Assembly: GCA_021811315.1 (NCBI GenBank)
Contig: JAJZPF010000003.1
Coordinates: forward strand, 62,001 to 126,000
Origin: a bacterium
GTDB taxonomy: Bacteria > Elusimicrobiota > Elusimicrobia > Elusimicrobiales > UBA9959
DNA: 64,000 nt
Direction of reading: 5' to 3'
Notes under the pieces: generated by a model
What the model saw: the letters and a program-made list of their open reading frames with translations, nothing else
What the model was told of the DNA's origin: nothing
The model's database searches: none
In this document: positions 15,668 to 23,809 of the stretch, in pieces
Position numbering within the stretch: the stretch's first letter is position 1
Layout: each line of letters starts with the position of its first letter
Translations under genes and position numbers: made by a program

Positions 15668-16999
15668 ATGTTACGCAAACTGTCAATATCGGCCGTAGCC
15701 GTTTCCATGTTCGCAGCCATTGCCTCGGCCGAAGTGAACTTCGACGGCGGCAAGAACCTCAATATAAAGGAAGAGATCGCCAATGCCGGCGTCTCGGTCC
15801 CCGAGCCCACCCAGGACAAGAGCGGAGTGCTCGACTGGTTCTTCGGCAAGCCGCCTGCGGCGCCCAAAGCCGGAGCCGAGTGGACCATAATGTTCTTCGA
15901 GAACGCGAAGAACGACCTTGAACCCTACCTTCTTAAGGACCTCAACGAGATGGAGATGATCGGCTCCACCGACAAGATCAATCTGGTCGCGCAGGTCGGC
16001 CGCATAGACGGCTACGACGATTCCGACGGGGACTGGAAAGGCGTGCGCCGCTACCTTATAACCAAAGATACCGATACCGCCACGATGGGCTCCAAGATGC
16101 TCCAGGACCTGGGGCAGTCCGATATGGGCGATTATAAAACCCTGGCCGAGTTCGCCAAATGGGCCAAGGCTGCCTACCCCGCCAAGAAATATATGCTGAT
16201 AATCTCCAATCACGGCGCGGGCTGGACCAAGGGCCTCGACGGGCGCCCCGTGAACAGGGGCATCTCCTACGACGAACAGTCCGGCAACCACATCAATACC
16301 CCGCAGCTGGGGCTGGCCATGAAAGAGATCGGCAAACTTGACGTGCTTGGCACCGACGCCTGCCTGATGCAGATGGCCGAAGTCGACTACGAGATCAAAG
16401 ACTACGTCACCTATATAGTAGGCTCCGAGGAAACCGAGCCCGGCGACGGCTACACCTATAACGACATGCTCGGCCCCCTGGCCAAGAAGCCCTCGATGGG
16501 CGGCGCCGAACTGGCCAAGCTGACCGTCGACGCTTACAGCGACCACTACGCGGCGCAGAAGACTGGCGCCACCCAGAGCTATGTGCTGTCCGCTTCCGTG
16601 CCCAGGCTGCTGACCCTGACCAATGCCTTCACCGCCGCGATGACGGCTTCCGGGGACAAAGCCCTGGCCAAGAAAGCCCGCGACGGCGCGGTCAAGTTCG
16701 CGATGGACGAGAACAAGGACCTCTACGACTTCCTCCGCCTGGTGCTCGCCGAGACCAAGAGCGAAGCCGTGAAGACCACCGGCCAGACCCTGATGACGTT
16801 CATCACCGGCGAGCTGGTGGCGCACAACCGCACCAGCAACTCCCCCGGCGGCTACTGGAGCGGCCCGGTGGATTACTCTCCCGCCAAGGGCATAGCGGCC
16901 TACTTCCCGAGCGGCGCTCTGGGCGACGGCTACGCCGACCTGCAGTGGGCCAAGGCCTCCCAGTGGGACGAGTTCGTGACCTGGATCAACCAGCCTTAA
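15668..16999 (+). CDS. Exported C11 (clostripain-like) cysteine peptidase, paralog 2
   Basis: The start at 15668 is set by CTGGAGG 5 bp upstream and gives a clean signal peptide (MLRKLSISAVAVSMFAAIAS). A longer frame to 15626 would overlap the promoter. The peptidase core mirrors paralog 1 throughout, with His182 (ISNHGAGW) and Cys232 (GTDACLMQM). Differences are a Trp-containing insert near residues 40-60, a DGRPVNRG insertion after the catalytic His and a Ser/Gly/Pro-rich loop near residue 385. These suggest the pair diverged in specificity after duplication. It has its own promoter and terminator, so the two can be controlled separately. Confidence 0.9.
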   Translation: MLRKLSISAVAVSMFAAIASAEVNFDGGKNLNIKEEIANAGVSVPEPTQDKSGVLDWFFGKPPAAPKAGAEWTIMFFENAKNDLEPYLLKDLNEMEMIGSTDKINLVAQVGRIDGYDDSDGDWKGVRRYLITKDTDTATMGSKMLQDLGQSDMGDYKTLAEFAKWAKAAYPAKKYMLIISNHGAGWTKGLDGRPVNRGISYDEQSGNHINTPQLGLAMKEIGKLDVLGTDACLMQMAEVDYEIKDYVTYIVGSEETEPGDGYTYNDMLGPLAKKPSMGGAELAKLTVDAYSDHYAAQKTGATQSYVLSASVPRLLTLTNAFTAAMTASGDKALAKKARDGAVKFAMDENKDLYDFLRLVLAETKSEAVKTTGQTLMTFITGELVAHNRTSNSPGGYWSGPVDYSPAKGIAAYFPSGALGDGYADLQWAKASQWDEFVTWINQP

Positions 17000-17011
17000 T
17001 AAGCAAGCAAT

Positions 17012-17049
17012 AAAAGAAAGGGCCGGCTTTTAAGCCGGCCCTTTCTTTT
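17012..17049. terminator. Bidirectional terminator between convergent genes
   Basis: A long near-perfect inverted repeat (A/G-rich arm into GGGCCGGCTT, mirrored by AAGCCGGCCC into a T-rich arm) sits between the C11 peptidase and the leftward kinase. A and T runs on the two sides suit termination in both directions. Confidence 0.9.
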
Positions 17050-17077
17050 AAAAAGGGGACACCTGTCCCCTTTACCT

Positions 17078-18601
17078 TTACTTCTTCAGCACCTCTCCCA
17101 GGGCTTCCTGCAGGGCTTCGAAGCTGAACGGCTTGGCCAGCACCGGGCGGCCGGTTTTTAACAGGTCTTCCCCGCCGCTGGAGCCGGAGATGAAGATCCA
17201 GCGTTTTTCCAGCTCGGGTTTCAGCCCTATGGCCCATTTAAACAACTCAAGGCCGTTCTGGCCCGGCAGGCGGTAGTCGCACAGAACCGCGTCGTAGGTA
17301 CCGCTTTCTATTTTTTTTCTGGCGCTCTCTGAATCGCGGGCCGTGTCCGGGGAAAGGTTAATGGTGCGGAGGATCCTTACCGTCACGTCCATCACGCACT
17401 CCTCGTCGTCGATTATCAGGACCCGCTGGCCCTTTAAGGCCGCAGGCTCCTCGCCGGCGGCTTTTTTATCTCCGCCAGCGGGTTCCTCGGCTATAGGCAG
17501 CTCAATGGAAAAGCGGGCTCCTCCGCCCGGGAGATTTTCGGCCCAGATCCTGCCGCCGTGGCCCGCGATTATGCCGAAAGAGATGGACAGGCCCAGCCCC
17601 GTGCCCTTGCCGGGTTCCTTTGTAGTAAAAAATGGCTCAAAGATGTTTTCAATGCATTCCTCGGGCACCCCGGGTCCGCTATCTGATATTTCTATGCGTA
17701 TAAAACCGCCTATTTTCCTGGTTTTTATCGCAATATGCTTCTCCCTGCTTTGCTGCCCCATCGCGTCCTGGGCATTGCCTATCAAATTCATCAGCACCTG
17801 CTGGAGCTGGTGGAAATCCGCCATCGTCTTCGGCAGGTCCGGCGCAAGCTCTTTGGAGACGGCGATATTGTGAAGGTTAAGCTGGTGTCCCTGCAGGCGC
17901 AGGGAATCCTCTATCAGCCCGTTAAGGCCTATAAATGTCTTTTCGGGTTTGTGCTTCCTGGCGAAAGTGGTGAGATTGCGCACGATCTTCTGGCAGCGCT
18001 CCGCTTCGCGGAAGATGGTTTCTATATCCTCGCGGTGGCGGGAATTCTCCTGGATGGCCTCGTCGCGCAGCAGCAGCTGGCAGAAGCCCATGATGCCGGT
18101 AAGCGGGTTGTTCAGCTCGTGAGCCACGCCCGAAATGGTCTTGCCAAGCGAATTAAGCTTGTCCGCCTGGAACAGCTGCATCTCCAGGGCTTTTTGCTTT
18201 TCAGCCGTATCTTTGGCCCCGGTTATATCCCTGGAAACGACTATCACCTTCTCCACTTTGCCGTCCGGGGCTTTGACCGCTATGCCCTGCGACTGTATAT
18301 GCCTGACGCTCCCGTCCTTAAGGAGAAGGCGGTACTGGGTGCTCTGGCCGACGCCGGTGCGCACCGTTTCGAAGAAAAGATTTTTTATCCTCTCTTTGTC
18401 TTCGGGGTGGATGTCGGTGAAAGAGTCGGTCCCGGTCATTTTCTCCGGGTCCCCCAGGAAGCTGTAGTTCGGCGTGCAGTAAAGCCTGCGGCCGGTGACG
18501 TCCACCAGCGCTATCATGTCGGTCAGGTTTTCCGCTATGAGGCGGAAATATTTATCGGCTTCGCCCTGCCCGCCATCGTCTTTTTTTGTTTCTTCCGGCA
18601 T
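17078..18601 (-). CDS. PAS-containing hybrid histidine kinase with receiver
   Basis: A 507-residue soluble protein. The N-terminal PAS domain (residues ~20-135) ends in the typical VIVVSRDITGAK linker. The HisKA box is ISGVAHELNNPLTGIMGF. HATPase_c follows with QVLMNLIGNAQDAM, DSGPGVP and GKGTGLGLSISFGI. The receiver (about residue 390 on) has VLIIDDEE, the phospho-acceptor Asp in VLCDYRLPGQNG, a Ser in FISGSSG and a Lys in VLAKPF. There are no membrane helices, so it should sense a cytoplasmic cue. It is divergent from the kinase at 18787, and the intervening 185 bp would hold both promoters. Confidence 0.93.
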   Translation of the reverse strand: MPEETKKDDGGQGEADKYFRLIAENLTDMIALVDVTGRRLYCTPNYSFLGDPEKMTGTDSFTDIHPEDKERIKNLFFETVRTGVGQSTQYRLLLKDGSVRHIQSQGIAVKAPDGKVEKVIVVSRDITGAKDTAEKQKALEMQLFQADKLNSLGKTISGVAHELNNPLTGIMGFCQLLLRDEAIQENSRHREDIETIFREAERCQKIVRNLTTFARKHKPEKTFIGLNGLIEDSLRLQGHQLNLHNIAVSKELAPDLPKTMADFHQLQQVLMNLIGNAQDAMGQQSREKHIAIKTRKIGGFIRIEISDSGPGVPEECIENIFEPFFTTKEPGKGTGLGLSISFGIIAGHGGRIWAENLPGGGARFSIELPIAEEPAGGDKKAAGEEPAALKGQRVLIIDDEECVMDVTVRILRTINLSPDTARDSESARKKIESGTYDAVLCDYRLPGQNGLELFKWAIGLKPELEKRWIFISGSSGGEDLLKTGRPVLAKPFSFEALQEALGEVLKK

Positions 18602-18684
18602 AAGATCTCCGTTCTGTTCGAGCCGGGAGCGGCGCCGCCCCGGCCTTTGAAATCTGGGAATATGTTACTAAATATAAGGCTCGG

Positions 18685-18784
18685 GAAAGTTCGAGCTTTC
18701 CTGGCGATATTCCGGATTATTAATTGTATAATTAGTTTTGATAATAACGCGTTACGCCGTAGGGAGAAGCTGGGGGGGGGGGGA
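18685..18784 (+). promoter_or_regulatory. Intergenic hairpin, -10 element and G-rich ribosome-binding site between divergent kinases
   Basis: GGAAAG-TTCGAG-CTTTCC (18685-18702) is an inverted repeat, and TATAAT at 18727-18732 is a good -10 for the rightward kinase. No convincing -35 was seen. A run of about 13 G followed by AGA precedes the ATG at 18787 as an unusual ribosome-binding site. The G tract could be prone to slippage in length. Confidence 0.45.
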
Positions 18785-18786
18785 GA

Positions 18787-20718
18787 ATGGCAAATAAAGG
18801 CGAAATACTGATAGTCGACGATTCGGCCGCGTCCTTGGCGCAGATATCTTCGATGCTTGCCGGAGAGGGCTATTCCGTCCGCACCGCGGAAAGCGGGGAG
18901 CTGGCCCTGTCCGCGGCGGCGGAGCGTCCGCCCGAGCTGATCCTGCTGGACGTGCGCATGCCGGGGCTGGACGGGTTCGCTGTTTTTAACCGCCTTAAAA
19001 CCGAACGGGGGACCGGCGCCCCCCCCGTGATCTTCTTGACGGCCGCCACGGACCCGGACGAATGCGTCGCCGGCCTTAAATTGGGCGCCGTGGACTTTAT
19101 TACAAAACCCTATGACCGCGAAAGCCTGCTGGCCAAGGCCCGCACCCATATAGAGCTTTTCCGCCTGAGAAAAACGCTGAAGCAGCAGACGGTCAAGTAC
19201 AAGGCGCTTTTCGAAAACTCCAATGACGCGATCTTTGTATATCCAATGGAGCCGGGGGGGCGGCCCGGGAAATTCACGGAGGTCAACGACGTCGCCTGCG
19301 CCAGCCTCGGCTACAGCCGGGAGGAATTGCTGACGTTGACTCCAGCGGATATCGGCGCTCCCGGCATGGATGGGAAGCGTGAGGCGGCCATAGCGGAAAT
19401 AGCGCGCTCCGGGTATGCCGTTTTTGAGGTAACCCAATCCACAAAAGACGGAAGAAGCATCCCGGTGGAAGTTTCCAGCAGGGTCTTTCAGTTCGGCGGC
19501 AGGCCGCATGTGCTTTCTATAGCGCGGGATATCACCGAGCGCAAGCGGCTTGAGAACAGGCTGAGGCAGTCCCAGAAGATGGAGACGGTCGGCCTGCTCG
19601 CCGGCGGGGTGGCACATGATTTCAACAATATTCTTAGCGCTATAATGTGCAATGCCGGCTTCCTGGCCAAGGACATAGCCCCCGGAGACCCCAAGCTTAA
19701 AGACGTGAAGGAGATAGTGACGGCCAGCGAGCGCGCGGCCGCGCTTACCCACCAGTTGCTCGCTTTCAGCCGGCGCCAGATACTGGCGACCCAGGTGGTG
19801 GACATAAACGGCCTGGTGGGCGGCATGACCAGGCTGCTTAAGCGGGTGATAGGCGAAGAGATAAGGGTGGCGGTGAAACTGCACCCGTCGCCCTGCACCG
19901 CCAGCGTCGACCCCGGGCAGATTGAGCAGGTGATAATGAACCTGGCCCTGAACGCGCGCGACGCCATGAGCGGCGGCGGGACCATAGCCCTTGAAACGGA
20001 AATAATCAACCCGCCGGAAGAATTCTTCGATACTCGGCCGGACCTGCCTAAAGGACCGCTGGTCTGCATGAGGGTGTCGGATACCGGCAGCGGGATGAGC
20101 AAGGAAATTAAAGACCATCTTTTTGAACCTTTCTTTACCACGAAAGAGCAGGGCAAGGGCACCGGCCTCGGGCTTTCCACCGCTTTCGGCATCGTAAAGC
20201 AGAGCTGCGGGGATATAGAGGTTGAAAGCGAGCAGGGTAAAGGCTCCGTTTTCACCGTATACCTGCCGCTTGTGGAAGCTCAACCCCGGGACAAGGAAAA
20301 GGATAAGAACGACCGCCCGCTTGGAAAAGGCCATGAGACCGTCCTGTTCGTTGAGGATGAAGAGAGCCTGCGCCGCCTCGGTGAGCGTATTTTGCTCAGC
20401 AGCGGCTATAAAGTCCTCGTCGCCACGGACGGACAGGCGGCCCTGAAGCTCATGGATGAGCGCGGGAAGCCCGTCGACCTGCTTATGTCCGACGTCGTGA
20501 TGCCCGGGATGAGCGGCCGCGAACTGGGGCTCGAGCTCGCGCGCAGGAAGCTTGTCGGCCGGGCGCTCTATATGTCCGGCTATACGGACGAGGCCATAGT
20601 CAAGCACGGAGTTCTTGAGCCGGGCATAGCTTTCATTTATAAGCCTTATACGGTGGAGGCGCTGCTGAAGAAACTGCGGGAAGCCCTGGACGGGCCGGCC
20701 GGACAGGCGAAAGTTTAA
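18787..20718 (+). CDS. Receiver-PAS-kinase-receiver hybrid histidine kinase
   Basis: A 643-residue soluble protein with four parts. The N-terminal receiver (residues ~5-120) has the phospho-acceptor in LLDVRMPG and Lys in FITKPYD. The PAS domain (~135-255) ends in LSIARDITERK. The HisKA domain has GGVAHDFNNIL, and HATPase_c has QVIMNLALNARDAM, DTGSGMS and GKGTGLGLSTAFGI. The C-terminal receiver (~515-640) has LFVEDEESLR, LMSDVVMPGMSG and FIYKPY. The input receiver at the front suggests it is switched by another kinase, possibly the divergent one at 17078, making a relay. The next kinase gene follows after 29 bp. Confidence 0.93.
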   Translation: MANKGEILIVDDSAASLAQISSMLAGEGYSVRTAESGELALSAAAERPPELILLDVRMPGLDGFAVFNRLKTERGTGAPPVIFLTAATDPDECVAGLKLGAVDFITKPYDRESLLAKARTHIELFRLRKTLKQQTVKYKALFENSNDAIFVYPMEPGGRPGKFTEVNDVACASLGYSREELLTLTPADIGAPGMDGKREAAIAEIARSGYAVFEVTQSTKDGRSIPVEVSSRVFQFGGRPHVLSIARDITERKRLENRLRQSQKMETVGLLAGGVAHDFNNILSAIMCNAGFLAKDIAPGDPKLKDVKEIVTASERAAALTHQLLAFSRRQILATQVVDINGLVGGMTRLLKRVIGEEIRVAVKLHPSPCTASVDPGQIEQVIMNLALNARDAMSGGGTIALETEIINPPEEFFDTRPDLPKGPLVCMRVSDTGSGMSKEIKDHLFEPFFTTKEQGKGTGLGLSTAFGIVKQSCGDIEVESEQGKGSVFTVYLPLVEAQPRDKEKDKNDRPLGKGHETVLFVEDEESLRRLGERILLSSGYKVLVATDGQAALKLMDERGKPVDLLMSDVVMPGMSGRELGLELARRKLVGRALYMSGYTDEAIVKHGVLEPGIAFIYKPYTVEALLKKLREALDGPAGQAKV

Positions 20719-20747
20719 TTTACAATCTTAATGAGCATCATTGAAAT

Positions 20748-21521
20748 ATGAACCAACAAATAAAAATAGAAGATAAAGGCCTTCCGGAAAAGAAAAAAAT
20801 GGAGGCGCTCGGGCGGCTCTCCTGCAAGGTAGCCCACGATTTCAATAATATCCTGGGCGCGATAGAGGGCTACGCTACGCTCGCGATGGGCGCGCTTAAA
20901 GCCGACGACCCGGTGAGGGCCGATCTGCAGGAAATACGCGTTTCCGTGGCTAAAGCCGCCGCTATCGGGAAACACCTTACCGCTTTCGGCGGCAGGCAGA
21001 TGCTGCATAAGGCGCTGTGCGACGTTAACGAACTGATCGCGAATACGCTCAAGAGGGCGGAGTTGGCGCAGGATGAAAAATACAGGATAGAAGAACGCCT
21101 GGAACCGGGGCTGCCGGGGATAATGGCCGACGCCGCCCATTTCGAGCAGGCGCTCGCCGGCTTGCTGCTCAACGCGCGCGAGGCCATGCCCGGCGGCGGG
21201 ACCGCCGTGATAAGCGCCTCCGCCAGGAAATTAGAGGCCGGGGAGATCGGTTCGCCGAAACCGGAAGAGGCCGGCGCCTTGTTCGTGAAAATAACCGTCA
21301 GCGACGGCGGCGCGGGGGTAAGCGCCGAAGCTTTCGAGCATCTTTTCGAGCCTATGTTCTCGACCAGTAAAAAAGGCCTCGGGACGGGGTTCGGGCTCGC
21401 GCTGCTTTACGGCCTGGCCAAGCAGCATAACGGCTGGGTAGAGGCGAAAAGCGAGCCCGGCAGGGGAAGCGAGTTCTCTCTGTATCTGCCCGCGGTAAAT
21501 GGGGCCAAGCCCGCCGCCTGA
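20748..21521 (+). CDS. Sensor-less histidine kinase
   Basis: A 257-residue protein that is almost only a kinase core. The H box is CKVAHDFNNILGAIEGYATL near residue 30, followed by HATPase_c with EQALAGLLLNAREAM, the glycine-rich DGGAGVS and a GLGTGFGLALLYGLAKQ box. It has no PAS, GAF, receiver or membrane segment. It probably shares a transcript with the 18787 kinase and may be an auxiliary kinase that phosphorylates that protein's front receiver, or it may form heterodimers with it (inference). The catalytic residues look intact. Confidence 0.88.
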   Translation: MNQQIKIEDKGLPEKKKMEALGRLSCKVAHDFNNILGAIEGYATLAMGALKADDPVRADLQEIRVSVAKAAAIGKHLTAFGGRQMLHKALCDVNELIANTLKRAELAQDEKYRIEERLEPGLPGIMADAAHFEQALAGLLLNAREAMPGGGTAVISASARKLEAGEIGSPKPEEAGALFVKITVSDGGAGVSAEAFEHLFEPMFSTSKKGLGTGFGLALLYGLAKQHNGWVEAKSEPGRGSEFSLYLPAVNGAKPAA

Positions 21522-21630
21522 CATGCGCCGCCGGCGGGAGCCGGCTTGTGAGTATCAACGCCGCCGCTTCCCGATATTTGAGTAAAACCTGAACCTGACC
21601 TGAAGTTTTCGTTAAACCGCCGGGGTATTC

Positions 21631-21652
21631 TATGGATGCAGGTGCATCCATA
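21631..21652 (+). promoter_or_regulatory. Palindrome overlapping a start codon
   Basis: ATGGATGCA-GG-TGCATCCAT is a perfect inverted repeat with 9-bp arms. Its last base abuts the ATG at 21652. It could be an operator or an RNA hairpin that hides the start codon of the truncated gene that follows. Confidence 0.5.
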
Positions 21653-21930
21653 TGGCAAACACAGGACGAAAATCGGTCGCGCTGCTGGCTGCCGCCTTCG
21701 TTCTCCTCCGCGCCCCAGGCGCGGCCGCCGCAGGAGGGTACGAGAATATTTCCGCTCAGATAATGAAATGCGCCGAGGACAACTCCTTTAAAAAAATAGC
21801 CGTGCTGGAGTTTTCCGCCAAAGGCGGCGCGGGCAAGATGACACGGGCACGTAGTGGAAACACTGTCCTGGCGCATTCTTGCGCGTATTTAAAAGGCCAT
21901 TTCGCCAGAAATGGCTATAAACGCGCTTAA
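21652..21930 (+). pseudogene. Truncated exported CsgG-like protein, fused to repeat sequence
   Basis: The first ~62 residues are protein-like: a signal peptide (ALLAAAFVLLRAPGAAAAGG), then YENISAQIMKCAED and KKIAVLEFSAKGGAGK, which resembles the start of a CsgG/TolB-like domain. At about 21837 the frame runs into dispersed repeat family 3, and the last ~30 residues are merely translated repeat. The rest of the gene is absent. I infer a gene cut by repeat insertion or by recombination between repeats. An upstream palindrome overlaps its start. Confidence 0.65.
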
Positions 21931-22004
21931 AGGGCTTTTAGGAAAAAAAAAGGGGGGTGTTTTGGCCGGGAAAACGCCTCCAGGATCCACCGGCGGCGGT
22001 TGTA
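21837..22004 (+). repeat. Dispersed repeat family 3, copy 1
   Basis: About 165 bp with high similarity to 55727-55884. Shared landmarks, in order, are GGAAAC-CTGTCCTGGCGC, TTCTTGCGCG, the hairpin GGCCATTTC-GCCA-GAAATGGC, ACGCGCTTAAA, a G-rich tract, GCCGGGAAA and CGGCGGCGGTT. Both copies begin inside an interrupted reading frame. Confidence 0.88.
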
Positions 22005-22052
22005 TGGGGGCCTAAACCTGGGGAGGTCAAGACTCCCCAGGTGCCATCCCGC

Positions 22053-22898
22053 CTATGCTTCCTTGGATTTTTCAAAAATCGCGGCCACTGTCCTTGTCAG
22101 CCAGACGCCGATCAGCAAAACAAGGAAAGCCGAGACTATAGTCGGCCCGGTGGACCAATCCAGCCTTAACGACATCTCAAGGCCGCCGAAACAACCGACG
22201 ATCCCGAACAGCCAGCCGAACATTATCCGTTTAGATGTGCCCTCCACGCAGGTCATTGCCGCGACCGACGGAATTATCAGGAAGGCGAACACCAGCAGCA
22301 CCCCCGCCACCTTGACCGAAGAGGTGACTATCAGGCCAAAGGTGGCGTAGAAAACAAAATCCCACCACCACAGCTTCATTCCTTTCGCCCGCGCTTTCTC
22401 AGGCGCTTCGGTGACCAGCAGCAACCTCTTCCTGGCCAGCCAGTGGATGACCCCTATCACCGAATACAGCACGGCGATGAACGCCACTTCTTTCGGCGAG
22501 ACCGTAAGCAGCGAGCCGGTGAGCATCTCCTTTATTTCCTCGGTGCCGGTGGCGGCGTGTTCCAGCACTATCAGCGACAAGGCGATGGAACCCGCGTAGG
22601 TTATGCCGATGAGCGCCTCGATAGGAACTTTCTCGTGTTTACTCCGGAACACCACGAACAGCAGCGCCCCGCACAGAGTGAACGCCAGCGACATCAGGTA
22701 ATTCTGCACGGGGAACTGCTCGCCCCAGCCCACCAGGATGGCCACGCTGGAGCCCAGCGCGGCCACCTGGGCCAATGACAGGTCCACGAAGATAACGCCC
22801 CGCTTCACCACGTGATAGCCCATATACGTATGTATGCCGGTCAGGATAAGGCAGACCAGGAGCGCTATTACCGCGAAGTGATACTGGAAGATCATCAT
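22053..22898 (-). CDS. Metal ABC transporter permease (ZnuB/MntB type)
   Basis: A 281-residue integral membrane protein with about eight hydrophobic helices. It matches the ABC-3 permease family of zinc and manganese importers: GYHVVKRGVIFVDLSLAQVAALGS near residue 28 is the typical second-helix region, and VKVAGVLLVFAFLIIPS is the conserved late helix. It starts 2 bp after the binding-protein gene, so they are co-transcribed. The transporter also needs an ATPase subunit, and none is encoded in this cluster. The left neighbour is a truncated gene plus a repeat. Confidence 0.93.
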   Translation of the reverse strand: MMIFQYHFAVIALLVCLILTGIHTYMGYHVVKRGVIFVDLSLAQVAALGSSVAILVGWGEQFPVQNYLMSLAFTLCGALLFVVFRSKHEKVPIEALIGITYAGSIALSLIVLEHAATGTEEIKEMLTGSLLTVSPKEVAFIAVLYSVIGVIHWLARKRLLLVTEAPEKARAKGMKLWWWDFVFYATFGLIVTSSVKVAGVLLVFAFLIIPSVAAMTCVEGTSKRIMFGWLFGIVGCFGGLEMSLRLDWSTGPTIVSAFLVLLIGVWLTRTVAAIFEKSKEA

Positions 22899-22900
22899 GT

Positions 22901-23785
22901 CTATTTCCCGCCTTTTATACGCGCCGTGATCTCGTCGAAATGACCGAAATACGAATCCGGCTTTACGTTGTCGCAGGAGGGCGGGAACTTGTAGACCTTT
23001 ATCCCGGTCTGCCGGGCCAGGAAGCGCGGCGCGTCGTCGGGAAAATACATTTCCTGCAGAAGCACCGCTATGCCGTCCCTCTTGATCAGGTCGACAAGTT
23101 CCGCCAGGTGTTTAGCCGTGGGCGGGATGCCGGGCAGGGGCTCGACGCTGCCCGCCACCGCCAGGCCGAACGCGGAAGCGAAATAGACCCAGGAGGAATG
23201 ATAACTGATGATCTTCTTCCCCGGCACATTCGCAAACGCGTCTTTCCAGGCGGGCAGGCGCTTCTCTGTTTCGGCCTTGAACTGCTCGTAATTCTTTTCG
23301 TAGTACCTGGCGTTCTCCGGGTCGGCTTTTGTCAGCGCGGCCAGCACGTTGCCCGCCACTATCACGCCGTTTGCCGGATCCAGCCAGTAGTGGGGATTAC
23401 CCTCGGGGTGCACGTCGCCCATGGAGGCGTCCACCTTGCCGGCCGGCTTCTGAAGAACCTGCACGCCGTTGGAACAGTCCACCACCGTCAGCTTGCTGTT
23501 GCGCGAGCCGTCTATTATGGCGTTGGACCACTGGTCCAGCGCAAGCCCGGCTTTCAGGTAGATGGCGGCGCGGGAGACCTTTATCATGTACGACGGCAGC
23601 ACTTCGACCGCGTGCGGGTTGGCGTTGTTCCTGCCTATGGCGAACACGTCCACCTTGTCGCCGCCGACATACGCCGCTATGGACCCCAGGTCCGGCAGAG
23701 CCGCCGCTATCTTTATAGGCGCGGCCGACAAGGGCAGAACACCGGCGAAGAGCGCCGCAACTAACGGGATCAGATATTTTTTCAT
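22901..23785 (-). CDS. Periplasmic metal-binding protein of an ABC importer (ZnuA-like)
   Basis: Start set at 23785 (MKKYLIPLVAALFAG) with an AAGGA site; a frame to 23803 lacks one. A signal peptide is followed by a cluster A-I binding protein. Metal-ligand His candidates are in NPHAVEVLPS, GNPHYWLDPANG and ISYHSSWVYFASAFGL, with a late acidic ligand in LLQEMYFPDD. The long His/Asp-rich loop of many ZnuA proteins is missing apart from a short MGDVHPEGNPH stretch. It captures zinc or manganese in the periplasm and delivers it to the permease at 22053. Confidence 0.9.
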   Translation of the reverse strand: MKKYLIPLVAALFAGVLPLSAAPIKIAAALPDLGSIAAYVGGDKVDVFAIGRNNANPHAVEVLPSYMIKVSRAAIYLKAGLALDQWSNAIIDGSRNSKLTVVDCSNGVQVLQKPAGKVDASMGDVHPEGNPHYWLDPANGVIVAGNVLAALTKADPENARYYEKNYEQFKAETEKRLPAWKDAFANVPGKKIISYHSSWVYFASAFGLAVAGSVEPLPGIPPTAKHLAELVDLIKRDGIAVLLQEMYFPDDAPRFLARQTGIKVYKFPPSCDNVKPDSYFGHFDEITARIKGGK

Positions 23786-23809
23786 ATTTTTTTCCTTATC
23801 CATGAACGA

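Noticed and set aside
18535-20607. Long minus-strand open frame over the 18787 kinase
   Set aside because: Antisense shadow of a hybrid kinase; no domain recognisable.
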